64,000 nucleotides of DNA from Neocallimastix lanati (nom. inval.) (taxonomy: Eukaryota > Neocallimastigomycota > Neocallimastigomycetes > Neocallimastigales > Neocallimastigaceae). This document shows positions 12,134 through 24,082 of the stretch, piece after piece. The stretch spans positions 129,427 to 193,426 of the forward strand of contig JACVTC010000206.1 of the NCBI GenBank assembly GCA_016946835.1, given 5' to 3'. How positions within the stretch are numbered: the stretch's first letter is position 1; each line of letters begins with the position of its first letter. Below the pieces are notes generated by a model. That model did not search any database. It was not told the DNA's origin and saw nothing but the letters and a program-made list of their open reading frames with translations. The translations under genes and the position numbers were made by a program.

Positions 12134-14482
12134 CTATTTCCAAGCATCTAAAAGATTTTCTGCATTTTTATCTTGAAGATCACAATTATTTGAACTAATT
12201 TCAGGATATTTCCATTTAATAGTATTATCAATTTTCCAAACAATTGAACGAGTATTTTTATCACAATATAATTTACTATTTTTAGATATTTTTTTATAAT
12301 AAATATTGTATATATTCATCGGTTTTATCTTTAAAGGAAATATTATTACTTCCAACGACAATTTTATATAAATAACTTGAATTATTTTTTGAATATTTTA
12401 TTTCAGTGGATATTTTAGATTTATGATCTCTATAAAGTAATTTACCATTAAGAATAATCATTGAATAATTTCCACAGTATAACATTTCTCCTTCTCTAAA
12501 AGAGTCTCCTATTTTAATTTCAGAAGAATTGAATGGTCGGTTATATATATTGGTCGGTTATATATATTTTTAAGAGTCCATTTATATTCTCCTGTACTTG
12601 ATTTTAATATTAGATTATCGTCGATATTAATTAATTCATAATATTTATCCTGTTTGTAGTATTCTTCATGTAATATATATTTGTTATTATTAACAAAAAT
12701 ATTTCCATTTTCGTTCAATGAATGAGAAAATAATGGTTCCTCTAAATTCAAATATTTTGTAATGTTAAAGTAATATTTATCGTTATTGTAGAGTAATAAG
12801 TTGGAAGATAAATGTAAGTTATTAGTCACACCATTAACATTTCGTTTGGACAAATCATTATTTTTATCTATAGAATTACTTAAAGCTACAAAACTATTTA
12901 ATGAATAAATATTATTACATTCATCATTATTTGAAATTAGGTTATTACAAGGTTTATTTCCATAAATTTCCCAGACTGTATGTGTTTTATTTTTAATGAT
13001 TAATTTATCATTAATAACATCATATGTTAATCTCATATTTTTGTTATTTTTAATTATTAATTGATTATTGATATAAAAATTATCATTTAATATAGAAAAT
13101 TATTTATTCCTTTATAAACACCATTACTAAATTCTAAACCATGTTTATTTGACAAATAAATAAAATTACCACCGCCAGTATTCGATATCATTCTATCTTA
13201 AGTTGTAAAACTAGTATCAGCTATAATTCTATTATATAAACCATATGATTTTTCATAACCATTAACATTATTTAAAAATCTAACTGGTTTTAATCCCCAT
13301 ACAGGTTGCCATTGCTTTACATCCATAATCATCAAATTAGGATATTCCAGGTTAATATTATTTTCGATGGATAATCTATAATATTTACTATTTTCATCAT
13401 TTGGTAATTTAACAATGATATGTTTTTTATTATCTTCGCAATATAAATATAATCCATTTTTCTGAAGTTTTAACTCTTTAATTTTAGAATTCGAACATTC
13501 AGCTATTGTAGAGGATTGATAATTATTATCATTATTTAATTTGTAATTATAAACTAACTGAGCATTAGTTACATTTAGATAGGCATCAAATATGGATATC
13601 AAAGATTCACCTGGTAATAAGTTATTCAAGTAATGTTTATCAATATATTGTCCAATAGTTTTGTTATAATAATTATATTCTTTAGGATCTGAAAATAAGT
13701 TATAAATATAATTATTTCTTAATTCTTCACTACAGGAAGATATACTATAAACAACTTTATTTGTGTATCTAATATGAGTATTATAATTTCTTACTGGCCA
13801 AGAGCTCCAATATCTGTTATGATCTTCATCTTCAATATATAATTCACCATTATCAGACATAATTAAACTAAATTTATAATTGTTTAATATTTCATCTATT
13901 TCATCTTTAGTTTTTAATTCATTAATATTATAGGTTTGCCATAATAAATAATTATATTTATCTCTTAAAATTAATTCGCCTAGTGGAGAAAAAGACAATT
14001 TATAAGGACTCGAAAATGTTTCAATATTAGCTGTTAATGATGACCACATAGTTCTAAAATTTTCTTTAATTACTAAATTACCTGAAGGTTGTAAATAAAA
14101 TTTATACTTACCGTTATTGGAAACTAAAGCTTCATTTTCATTCATAACTGTATTACAATTTAATTGAAGTTGATATTTAAATTTATTAATAACTTTATAA
14201 TTGATAGTATTATGTTTATCATCAATATTTTTAGGTACTGTTTTAGTTTCGAAAGCTAATGGCATATTATACTCTCTTTGGAAAACTATAACCAATATAA
14301 TTAGAATTTTCACCAGGTTGAATTTCTAATATTCTTATACCAATATCATCGTATAATGTTAAATCACACTCATCACTAGCTTCTCTATCCGTTAATACTA
14401 AACTATAACCATTTTTACCATAATAACCAACATTAAATGGTAAATGTTTAGGTAATGAATCCCAAATAATAACTTCTTCATC
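12134..14482 (-). pseudogene. Decayed bulb-type-lectin-like repeat sequence, probably the former 3' part of the neighbouring gene
   Basis: Several minus-strand frames together encode repeated beta-rich segments of the form (S)NNGKYKFYLQPSGNLVIKEN...WSS, the pattern of bulb-type (B-)lectin repeats, in which short strands end in a Trp-Ser. The longest open part (13198-14313, 371 residues) contains at least three such segments. Others lie at 12134-12485 and 12509-13036. The stretch 14314-14482 also reads as lectin sequence (YYGKNGYSLVLTDRE) in a different frame. An in-frame stop is followed directly by more coding-like sequence (NTGGGNFIYLSNKHGLEFSN). The region begins immediately behind the stop codon of the intact 923-residue gene and is on the same strand, so I infer that both were once one very large secreted lectin gene. 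Frame errors in the assembly are an alternative explanation for some breaks. Confidence 0.65.
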
Positions 14483-17254
14483 TTATCTGTAATAATTAAA
14501 ACCATTATGATTGTCTTGTGGTTCATTGGTCGGAATTAATAATTTTGTAGAAGTATTACTATTAGTTGAGACATTAACATATGATGATGTAGTTGAACTA
14601 GTTTTAGGGGTTGAACTAATTTTAGTAATTGTACTAGTATTAGTAATTGTACTAGTTTTAGTAGTTGTACTAGTTGTTAAATTATTATATTTTTTATCAA
14701 TGTCATCGAATCTTCCGCGTTTACTTAAATTCTTATTGCTATTACTATTATAGATATCGTCATTTAATGCTTGATACTGCGCGAAAATATTCTTAGCAGT
14801 AATTACTAAATGTCCATTATTAGCAATAAAAAACTTAGGGTTATATTTATCAATGTAATCAATTTTATTGGACCATCGAATATTACTTTCTTTAAATTCA
14901 CCTTGACATAATGCTAATTCACCATTATTTAATAAACCAAAATGCCATTTACCATTTGGAGATGAAATACATTCACCTTTATTTAATACTTCTCCTGAAA
15001 GTAATGAATTTTTATTTATTCTTTCTTTAATAGTAATAACCTTTCTTATAAAATTATTATCTTCAATATTAATACTATCCATATGTAAATCATTATTTGG
15101 ATTATTACATTCAATAATGGATTGTATATTTCCTAAATATTTTATAGTGTGAATACTTTTTTGAAAAGTTACATAAGATTTATCGGTTTCTTCATTATAA
15201 TTACCACAAGCCCAAATGTTAACTTCTGATAAAAATCTAGGGTCTACTGTCAAATTGAAACAGCCATTTTCAGCAATCGGCCATTCAAGATTTTTTGTAA
15301 ATTCGATGGTAGTAGAATTGGTTTGAGATTTAGTATAGGTATGTTCCACTGATCTATCAATAGCTTCATCCATAGATATGTCGTTAGTATGAGAAATAGA
15401 ATTAGATTTCCCGAATGAATAACTATTTGAAGAAGAAGTAGTTTTGGATTTTTCATTAGACCAGTTTCTATCTTTAGTATATGAATTTGTTAATGAATTA
15501 GAAATAGAATCAGATTGTGAAGTTTCTTCGGTACTAGTTTCTGAATGACCAACAGTAAAAGCATCTGAATATCCATTACTAGTAGTCCACGTATCACTAA
15601 CACCTGATGTAGTAGTATAAGTATCAGACCAATTTTTTGATTCAGATTTAATTCCTCCCCAAGTTCTACCTGTAGTATGAGTATCACTGGTTGATCTTGT
15701 ACCTGCTAATGCTATATTGAGTTCTTGATCTAATTGAAGTTTATTAAGTTCACGTTGAAGTGCTGAATCTTCAGCAGCTATCTTTTCTTGAGAATCTATT
15801 GATCTTGATGATATATCATTGGCATTTCTAGCAATATCATTAGATGTTCCTGTTATATTATTAGCATCTCTAGCAATATTATTGGCATCTTCAGCTTTTT
15901 TATTAGCATCTTCAGCAATCTTATTAGCATCTTTAGCAATTTCATTTGCTCTAATTTGTTCTTCTAAACCAGCTGCATTAATAGCTGTATTAGCTACTTC
16001 ACATCCTGCTTCAACCTCATCTGTACCTATTCCTAAAAATCTTTTATTTAAATGAGTTAAATTTCTTTTTTTATGACTATTTTTAGCTTTATTATAATCA
16101 TTAAGATCCATACGAGAGTATTCATCAGTATGGGACACCTCTTCACTTTTACTCCAATTTGTTTCATTAACAGTTTCACCTCCATCTGTTCTAGAATGTG
16201 TTTGTTCTTCACTGATTGTGTGGGCATAAGATTCATCATGACTAGTAGAATGAGTATTGGATGTGTCATCAGTTACACTTTCAGAATTAGAAATTGAATA
16301 TGAAATAGTTCTTTCGGCTGCATTAGATACACTATTTGATTCTGATTCTGATAGAGAGTTACTATCTGTAGAAGATAACGACAATTCCAAAATTGTATTA
16401 ATATCATCTGTATATGAATTAGTATTACTAGTAACAATTCCATAGGCTTTATGATATGTATTACCATTAGTATCTGAAATAGAAATTGAATCTTCAACAG
16501 ATTTGGATATTCTTATACCACATGAAATAGTAGCTCCTTTCATATTATAAACTAATCCACATTCATTAATATCTATATTTTCCCCAACTTTAATATTATC
16601 GCTTCCATTCAAGTCTTTGCCATTTCCTCCAATAGGGCTACCTATATTGGTAATAATATTAACTTTATCAGCATTTTTAATGCCAACCATTAAACTTTTA
16701 TGATATGGATTATAAGCTGGATTAATACTGATTAATGGAATACATTGTAAATTAGTTATATTTAATTTTTTATACAAATTTTCATAATACTCTTTTATTT
16801 CTTCTTTACTATTTAAATTGTTGACATTGATAGAATCTTTATTTGATATTTTTTCCCTTTTATTAATGATACCAATTTTTTTATGAGAATTATTTAATTT
16901 GTCATTTCTATTGATTATTTCTATATTTTCGTCAAATTTATTATTTAATTTTTCAGTTTCTATTTTTCCTGTTTTATTTTCTTTATTTAATTTATTGGTA
17001 TTAACATATTCATAATAAACTCCTATATTGTTAACCAACGTATTGTTACCACATATTGAAACTCCAAACCATGTTGGTCCTGAATATTTAGCATATTCCT
17101 CAATAGTTTCAAAATAAATTGTTTCATTATTAGAATTAATATAATAAGTATCAACTACTTTATTAATACCATCATATCCATAAAGACAAAACTCTTTTTT
17201 TGCTAAAGAATTATTAATAAATAATATTGTTGCTAATAGCGAAAAAAAATTCAT
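14483..17254 (-). CDS. Large secreted Ser-rich, coiled-coil and bulb-lectin protein, 923 residues
   Basis: It starts with a clear signal peptide (MNFFSLLATILFINNSLAKK). A Cys-containing N-terminal module occupies residues about 20-80 (FCLYGYDG and SICGNNTL), and a second conserved-looking module covers about 165-260 (NECGLVYNMKGATISCGIRI). Residues about 265-400 are a Ser/Thr-rich array of SxS and NSES phrases. A short helical coiled coil follows at about 430-485, with clean heptads (EDANKIA, EDANKKA, EDANNIA, RDANNIT). A second Ser/Thr/Trp-rich array (NWSDTYTTTSGVSDTWTTSN) runs to about 650, then a Cys-bearing domain with WPIAENGCFNLTVDPRF, and finally a bulb-lectin segment (SSPNGKWHFGLLNNGELALC) near 770-870. 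The tail is a Thr/Ser stalk ending GFNYYR. It is probably glycosylated and extracellular, an adhesin or cell-surface lectin; the ligand is unknown. The stop is followed by further lectin sequence in another frame. Confidence 0.85.
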   Translation of the reverse strand: MNFFSLLATILFINNSLAKKEFCLYGYDGINKVVDTYYINSNNETIYFETIEEYAKYSGPTWFGVSICGNNTLVNNIGVYYEYVNTNKLNKENKTGKIETEKLNNKFDENIEIINRNDKLNNSHKKIGIINKREKISNKDSINVNNLNSKEEIKEYYENLYKKLNITNLQCIPLISINPAYNPYHKSLMVGIKNADKVNIITNIGSPIGGNGKDLNGSDNIKVGENIDINECGLVYNMKGATISCGIRISKSVEDSISISDTNGNTYHKAYGIVTSNTNSYTDDINTILELSLSSTDSNSLSESESNSVSNAAERTISYSISNSESVTDDTSNTHSTSHDESYAHTISEEQTHSRTDGGETVNETNWSKSEEVSHTDEYSRMDLNDYNKAKNSHKKRNLTHLNKRFLGIGTDEVEAGCEVANTAINAAGLEEQIRANEIAKDANKIAEDANKKAEDANNIARDANNITGTSNDIARNANDISSRSIDSQEKIAAEDSALQRELNKLQLDQELNIALAGTRSTSDTHTTGRTWGGIKSESKNWSDTYTTTSGVSDTWTTSNGYSDAFTVGHSETSTEETSQSDSISNSLTNSYTKDRNWSNEKSKTTSSSNSYSFGKSNSISHTNDISMDEAIDRSVEHTYTKSQTNSTTIEFTKNLEWPIAENGCFNLTVDPRFLSEVNIWACGNYNEETDKSYVTFQKSIHTIKYLGNIQSIIECNNPNNDLHMDSINIEDNNFIRKVITIKERINKNSLLSGEVLNKGECISSPNGKWHFGLLNNGELALCQGEFKESNIRWSNKIDYIDKYNPKFFIANNGHLVITAKNIFAQYQALNDDIYNSNSNKNLSKRGRFDDIDKKYNNLTTSTTTKTSTITNTSTITKISSTPKTSSTTSSYVNVSTNSNTSTKLLIPTNEPQDNHNGFNYYR

Positions 17255-17442
17255 TATTGATATTTTTATATTAAAATATTTTGTTATATTTATTTGAAAT
17301 AAGAAAAATCATTTTAAAAAAAAAAAAGTAAATACCCCTAATTATTTGATTATTATATTAATGCATAAATTTTTAAAAAAATAAATTTCTATCCTTTTTA
17401 ATCTAATATATATACATATATATAAATGGATCTACAGATAGA

Positions 17443-18867
17443 TTAAGGTGTATTCATATTAAATATAAAAGTACAATTATCGTCTAATCCATAACGAGGT
17501 AATTCTTCCAATTCTTTTAATTCTATATAATTTTTGAAAACATTATTAGGAACATTTAATAATACATCAATAAATTTTTTTTCGTCAAAAACAAAATCTT
17601 TGTGATAAAAAATAATTTTATTATTTTCATAAGTTATAATATTCTCATCTACTTTTATAAATGAAAGTAAATACTTTATTATAAATTTATTATTCTTATT
17701 ATGTATTAAGGAAATAATATAACTAATTTGAATTAAAAATATTTCTTTATTAAAATTTATATCTAATGTAAAAATATAATTAATATCATCTAATAATTTT
17801 TGAACTTCTTTTGAATTATTTAAAATATGTTTTGAAAAAAGTTTTTCTTTTTTTGATTTAGAATTTTTATATTTTAAAAATTTGAAATTATGCATTATAA
17901 TATAATGTAAATTATTATAATTTATATTTTCAGGATATTTAATTTTATATTTCATTTGTTTTAATTCATTAATATTAAATCCATATCGTTTTATCAATAC
18001 ATCATTACCAATAAAATCAAATAAATATTCAGGATTATTAATCTCATAACATAAATATTTTTCTGAAAATAATACATTAATAAATTTTTCAAAATATTTA
18101 TCTTCATGTTCTACTATATATTTTTTTGGCATATATATTTTATTTGAATATTTTTGTAAAATATTTAAAGGAAAATTTGGACTAAAATCAAATTTATGAT
18201 TTATATGAGAAGGAATTTTTATATTATATTTTTCAAGTAAATCTGAACAATATTTTAACATATTTTCATCATAACCTATTTTAATTATAGAATAAACTAT
18301 ATTAAATATTTTATCGAAACTATAAGTTAGTAAATAATTATTAAATATATTGTTGTTACGATTAAAATAAAAGTAATCAAATATTTCAAAAGTAATATTA
18401 AACATTTTTGTATAAACTTGAATAAATAAATAATAAACATTATTTGTAATATATTTATATTTATATAAATTTTTTAAAATTAAAGTATTATCATGTAAAG
18501 AATTAATAATAAATGAAATATATTTATCATTTTCTTCATTAATAAGTTTATTCATAAAAAATTTATTTATTATAATTAATTTAGTAAAATCATACTTATT
18601 ATTATATAATGAAAATATATTATATTTATCAAAATTTTCTATAATTTCAAAATAATGATTATATTGTGAATTAGTATTGATCATAAAATATTGACGAGCA
18701 AGAATACTTATATCTACTAAATAATCATGATTTTTTAATTTGTCATGTTTAAATAATGGTTCATAAAGAAATATTCCTTTTTTTGCCAATTGTAATAAAA
18801 TTTTTTCGTTACAATTACCATTCAATTCTTCATAAAATAATTCTGTATTCTCTTCTACTATTGTCAT
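17443..18867 (-). CDS. Unknown 474-residue protein
   Basis: An uninterrupted frame from MTIVEENTELFYEELNG to FIFNMNTP. The sequence is rich in Ile, Asn, Tyr, Phe and Lys, is predicted by eye to be mostly helical, and has no signal peptide or membrane segment. Repeating helix pairs of about 35 residues (YNIFSLYNNKYDFTKLI; NNIFNNYLLTYSFDKIF) recall degenerate ankyrin or related solenoid repeats, but the GAxxN turns are absent. The length and the continuity of the frame in such AT-rich DNA argue that it is a real gene. It is separated by about 190 bp from the secreted lectin gene and runs in the same direction. I do not recognise the family. Confidence 0.6.
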   Translation of the reverse strand: MTIVEENTELFYEELNGNCNEKILLQLAKKGIFLYEPLFKHDKLKNHDYLVDISILARQYFMINTNSQYNHYFEIIENFDKYNIFSLYNNKYDFTKLIIINKFFMNKLINEENDKYISFIINSLHDNTLILKNLYKYKYITNNVYYLFIQVYTKMFNITFEIFDYFYFNRNNNIFNNYLLTYSFDKIFNIVYSIIKIGYDENMLKYCSDLLEKYNIKIPSHINHKFDFSPNFPLNILQKYSNKIYMPKKYIVEHEDKYFEKFINVLFSEKYLCYEINNPEYLFDFIGNDVLIKRYGFNINELKQMKYKIKYPENINYNNLHYIIMHNFKFLKYKNSKSKKEKLFSKHILNNSKEVQKLLDDINYIFTLDINFNKEIFLIQISYIISLIHNKNNKFIIKYLLSFIKVDENIITYENNKIIFYHKDFVFDEKKFIDVLLNVPNNVFKNYIELKELEELPRYGLDDNCTFIFNMNTP

Positions 18868-19056
18868 TATTGATAATTATTAAATCTTGTTTAATAAATT
18901 TATTAAAATAAAAAAAAATCATTTTGTATTTATCAATTAATTTTTTTATAAATTTATTAAACTAAAATTTAATAATAAATAAAGTTTATTAAAAAAAACT
19001 AAAAATTAATATATATATATATATACATGTAAGTTTTATGTTATTAAAATTTAAAT

Positions 19057-22000
19057 ATGAATATTTTTAAATATATCGTTGTACTATTTTTTATATTTAA
19101 TAAAATTATTTGTAGTCCACAAAATCATCTAAGTACACAACTAGTTTTATTAATTTTAGCTGCTGGTGATAATAATGGTGAAATTGCACAAGATAAAAAC
19201 GATCCATTAGAAATAGATATTTCCAATAATGGTAGTAATCTAAAAAATCTATTAAAGATATTATTCCTAGTTTAAAAGAAATATATGATAAAACATCTGG
19301 AACTAGAAAAGATAAAATTGATGCTACAAATGAAAAATTTAAACAATTATATTTAAAGGCTGAACAAATATATATAAGTAAATTTGGATATAAAATAGAT
19401 GGAAATGGTAATAATCTTAGTAGTACAGATAATAAAGGTAATAATATTATTACAAACACAATAAAAAATCAACGAGCTCATTTATATTCAAACGATGCTC
19501 GTGATACAAATATAATAAATAATTTAAATTTATATAATCAATTAATGAATACAAATAATAATAATAATAATGGAGATTATTTAATAAATACTACAGATAT
19601 AAAAAATATTCAATTTATGTCTGATACATTTAAAAAAATTATTAAAGACCCATCGCTAGATGAAGATTATAATACAATAGAAAAAAGAATATTATCTTAT
19701 ATTCAAACTAAATATCCTAATAATAAAAATCTTAGAATTAAATTATATAATATATACAATCGAATAGCTTTTCACATATACAATGATAATAATTTAAAAA
19801 ATGACTTAATAAAAAATTCTGATTTTGTTATTATTGAATCAAATCATAATAATAATTTAATATATCATGTTATTACTTCATCAGATAGATCAATACATCA
19901 ATTATTATCTTTAAATAGTGGATTTGCAGTTACTCAAACAAATTTAATATTAGATTCTGAAAACATTTATGTAATTAATAACGGTTATAATAGAAAAATT
20001 GATAATAAATTAACTGGTAGCGATAAATATTCTATATTTGATAATGGAATAAGTTTAATTACAGATTGTGGAATAAAAATTTCTAAAAAAGGAAAAGAAT
20101 ATAATCCTAAAACAAATAGATATGAAACTGTAGATATAATACATAACCTGAAGCTTATTCAATTAAAAAAGATAAAAATACTATTGATCCTAATAGAATA
20201 AATAGTAATGCTTTATATGGTAGAGTTGCTAAAAAAGACTTATTAAGTGAAAATGAATAATATATTATGTAATTATTATGATGATAATTATGGTAGATTA
20301 GGAGAACTTACAGGAAATTTTGTAGATGCAAATAATTCTATACAAATAAATAAATTAAATTTATTAAAATTTTTTTCTAAATTTAATTTAATTTAAAAAC
20401 TATTTCCATTAAGTATAGATAATACTAATAGATATGGTAATTGTAAAACTGAAAGATTTACAAATAATGAACATTATGGTGAAACTATGGCCGCTTTAAA
20501 TTTAGTTAAAAAAGTTACTAATAAAGTAAATATAAATAATGGAGGTAGTTGTTCAATGCATAAAACAAAATGAGATTCTAATAATTGTATAAGAAATCCT
20601 GATATTAATAATAATTATAATAATGAATTACCAACATTGGAAACGTTACATATTTTTAATAATCTAAATTTAAATAATGATATTTTTCCATATAGTTCAA
20701 ATGGAAATTTTCCAGATAGTCTTTCTAATCTTGATTCTTTATATAAAGGAACAAGAACTACGGAAGAATTATGGGAAAAATTATCAAATTTATATATTAA
20801 TAATACTGATAAATTTAATGCTGAACAAAGTAAAAATTTTATTATTAATTTTAATACTGTAATTAATGCTTGTATAGAAAATCTTTCAAATTTAGATAGT
20901 TTAGATAATAGTATAAATAATATTAATGAAGAATCAATCAATAAATTAAAATTACTCTTTAATAAGGTTCATAAAACTCATGAAAAATCTTTTAATTCAA
21001 TTACTGATGAAGATGATAATAATTTAATAGAAATAATTCCATATGGAATTAATTCTCAATCTAAATTATTTAAAGAATCATTAATAGATTCAATTAATGA
21101 AATATATGATATTGTTAATTTTAATAATGACGATATTAATATTGGTATATTATTTAATGAAGATGATAATAGAAAATTAATTAATTAAGATAGAACTGAA
21201 GAAATTGATGAATTATGTGAAAATATTAAAAATATGGAAATTGAAGAAGATGATAAAGATGGATATAAAAAGAAATTATAAAAATTATATAAAAAATTAA
21301 ATGAAATAGATAATGTAAACAATTATGATAATTATTATAATGATGAATCAATTAATAATTCAGAAATTGTAACAAAATTAAAAAATACTTTACTTAATAA
21401 ATTAAAAGAAATAGCTCCAAATGATGAAGAAATCCAAAATCTTAGTTCTACCGATTTGTCAACTCCAACTAAATCAACAAATATTATAAATTTAAACCAT
21501 CTCGATAGTTTATTTGAAGATGATTTTGTTAAATTTATAGTAACCATGAATTATTCTAAAAATTATATAAAACATTTTACTGATAAATCTAAAGCTTTAA
21601 TCAAGGTATCCAAAAATGATTTTTTAGATGAAGAAATACATAAAAATATCAAAACATTGGAAACAGCGATTAATGATAAAATATCAGAGATTAAACAATG
21701 TAAGAATCCAGAAGAACATTTTGAAGATTTAGACCATTTTATAGAGTTATTAATTAATTATGATGATTTAGTATCCTATGCTATTTCTCAAGATAAAATT
21801 AATATTAATTCTCATAGTAATAATGATATTAATCCAATTGATATTGATGAAACTTCTGAAAGATGTATTAAATATTCACAAACCAAAAAATTAACTGATG
21901 GATTAAATAGTATTGTTGATGAAAATCCAGATAAATTTAATAGTGTAAAGGATACTGAAAAGTTTGGAAGTTACACAAGTTCAAGTGGTACTAATGTAGT

Positions 22001-22830
22001 TAAATATACATGAGGAGGTAAAACTGTTTACGAACCTACTTTAAATGATATAAACGAACGATTGAAGGAACCTGTTAATTCTAAATTAGAAGGTATATCT
22101 TCTATTATTGATAATTCATCTGATGAAGATTTGATGGAAATTAAAGATAGTTATAAAATTAAAGCTAAAATGCTCAAGCATTAAAGTCCTATAAGTAGAA
22201 ATATTGATGAAATTGATAAAATAGCTACTATATCTGAAAAATTAGGTGGAGTTAGTAAATCATTAGATAATGTTGAATCATATGATGAATATAGTTATAG
22301 AACATTCAACAATTTCTTGACTGCTATTTCTGAATTTGACGATTATGTTACTTTAGATTCGATAGAAAATAATAAAGATGGCTCAATAGATATATCAAAT
22401 ATATATAAAGGTGTTGGTAATTTCAGTGATATGTATTATGAAATGAGTGCCGTTGTAGATTATCTAAATGAAAAGAATTATTTGAATGATGAACAAAAAT
22501 CACAAATTAATGAAGCAATGAACAAACTTAACAAACATTTAGAAGGAAGAAAACTTAAATAGCTCAAGCAGTTGGTAAAGAAAATCCAGAATCTTTTAAT
22601 AATGCTTTAAAAGATTTTAATTTTATTATTACCACTTCTGAAAAATTATTTGAAGCTAATTCATCATTACATAAAAACAATGATGAAATAAAGTCAGTTA
22701 ATGTTAATTCAAATGTTAAGAAATCAACTAATTTGAATAAAATTAATAAAAAGTTTAGTTCTATTAATAAAAACAAAAAAAAAATAATGCATTACTTAAA
22801 AAAATATCAAAACCGAAAAAAAGATTAATT
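19057..22830 (+). pseudogene. Long decayed gene for a secreted Asn-rich protein
   Basis: A signal-peptide-like start (MNIFKYIVVLFFIFNKIICS) is followed for about 3.7 kb by coding-like sequence spread over several plus-strand frames. The first part (to about 20200) has a globular section with RILSYIQTKYPNNKNLRIKL and a beta-rich section around HVITSSDRSIHQLLSLNSG. The second part (20600-22800) is a long series of acidic, Asn-rich helices (LSNLDSLYKGTRTTEELWEK; IETAINDKISEIKQ-like), ending in a Lys-rich tail. Coding character continues across the interruptions, about eight or more in total, so this is one decayed gene rather than several small ones. Family not recognised. The fragment at 11341-12120 looks like a distant relative. 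Confidence 0.6.
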
Positions 22831-23359
22831 TAAATACTTAACATAACTCGTTTTGCTATTTTAAATTAAAACTATAATTAAACAAATAAAAAATATATAA
22901 TAAATATAATGTAGGAAGAAATAAAAATAAATAATTAGAAATAAATAGTTAGAAAATAATATATTTTAATTTAAAATATTATTTTTTAAAACTTTTTAAT
23001 TATACTATTTTAAAATTTAAAGATTTAAATAATTTATTATTATATTTACTTTTATATCAATTATTATTTATCTAAAACTATCATTTCTAATTAATTATTA
23101 GTATTATTATTATTTTTAATATAAAAGTGTACATAATATTATTTAAGTTATATTTATAACGATTTTAATAAAAAAATTTTACAATTTTTAAAATTATTAC
23201 ATATTCATTAATATAATATAATATAATTATTTGAAGTATTAATATATAAAAATTTATAGTTTTTATAAACTGATTTTATAAAATTTAAAATAAAAATATT
23301 AAATTAGATTTCTAATAATATTAAATTATAGATTTACATTTAAAAAGCTAACATTTAAA
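22831..23359. other. AT-rich spacer, no gene seen
   Basis: Plain A/T sequence with stops between the decayed gene and the GPI-like protein gene. The last 60 bases before the ATG at 23360 are purine-rich (AAAAAGCTAACATTTAAA), as before other fungal starts in this window, but no defined promoter motif can be claimed. Confidence 0.5.
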
Positions 23360-24082
23360 ATGAAATATTTTACGTTGTTAATTATATTATTTAGTTTTAA
23401 AATTTCTATTGTAAAATGTTCTATTTTTTCTAATATTTTTAGAAATGATATTAAAATTGATACAGATCAATTAAATAATAGTTTAAGTAATGAATGTATT
23501 GAAGAAGAAAAAAATTCTGAATATAATGAATGTCTTCCTGAAATGTCAATTAGTAATTATAAACAATCTTGTTTAACTATTAAATCTGAAAAATATCAAA
23601 AATTTTACAATGATACTGATAAATCAAAATATTTTCCACCTTGTAGTAAAAATCCTTTATATGCTGAATATCTTCAACCTCTTGTGATAGAATATATTAA
23701 AAATGTTTTAGATTCTCAATGTTTCACGGATAATAATGATAATTTATGTCCATATTCTGTTTATGCAATTACTAATACTGGAAAAAATATAATGACAAAT
23801 TGTACATCTAAAAAGTGTACAGAATTATTATTAGAATCTTTCAAAAAAATTAGTATGGATCAAATTGCTGCTTTGGACGGTATTTCAACTACAACTAGTA
23901 AAATAAATTATAATCAAATAAAGGTAGTAAAAAATATGATTCCTACTTTAGAGTCTAATAAATGTAAATCATTACATATTGATGAAAATAATAATGATAT
24001 TGCTAATAACACTATTAATAATAAAATTAATCTTATTTTATTATTTACCTTATTATTATTATTATTAAATATTTTATATTAA
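23360..24082 (+). CDS. Secreted Cys-rich protein with GPI-anchor-like tail, 240 residues
   Basis: The N-terminus is a signal peptide (MKYFTLLIILFSFKISIVKC). The mature part has about eight cysteines spaced through residues 44-208 (NECIEEE, NECLPEM, QSCLTI, FPPCSK, SQCFTD, LCPYS, NCTSKKC, NKCKSL), consistent with disulfide pairs, and potential N-glycosylation sites. The C-terminus is Asn-rich and ends in a pure hydrophobic run (LILLFTLLLLLLNILY), the layout of a fungal GPI-anchor signal. It is therefore probably a cell-surface or wall protein. It stands alone, with more than 500 bp of spacer on each side. No family assignment is possible from sequence alone. The start is the only Met before the signal peptide. 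Confidence 0.75.
   Translation: MKYFTLLIILFSFKISIVKCSIFSNIFRNDIKIDTDQLNNSLSNECIEEEKNSEYNECLPEMSISNYKQSCLTIKSEKYQKFYNDTDKSKYFPPCSKNPLYAEYLQPLVIEYIKNVLDSQCFTDNNDNLCPYSVYAITNTGKNIMTNCTSKKCTELLLESFKKISMDQIAALDGISTTTSKINYNQIKVVKNMIPTLESNKCKSLHIDENNNDIANNTINNKINLILLFTLLLLLLNILY

Noticed and set aside
14511-14753. Plus-strand frames inside the Ser/Thr-rich lectin gene (also 15819-16055, 16073-16297, 16257-16445)
   Set aside because: Antisense shadows of repetitive codons in the minus-strand gene, which has a signal peptide and domains.
12134-22830. Spliceosomal introns as the cause of broken host frames
   Set aside because: At the places inspected, coding-like sequence continues immediately in another frame or past a stop, without GT...AG-bounded spacer, so decay or indel error fits better.
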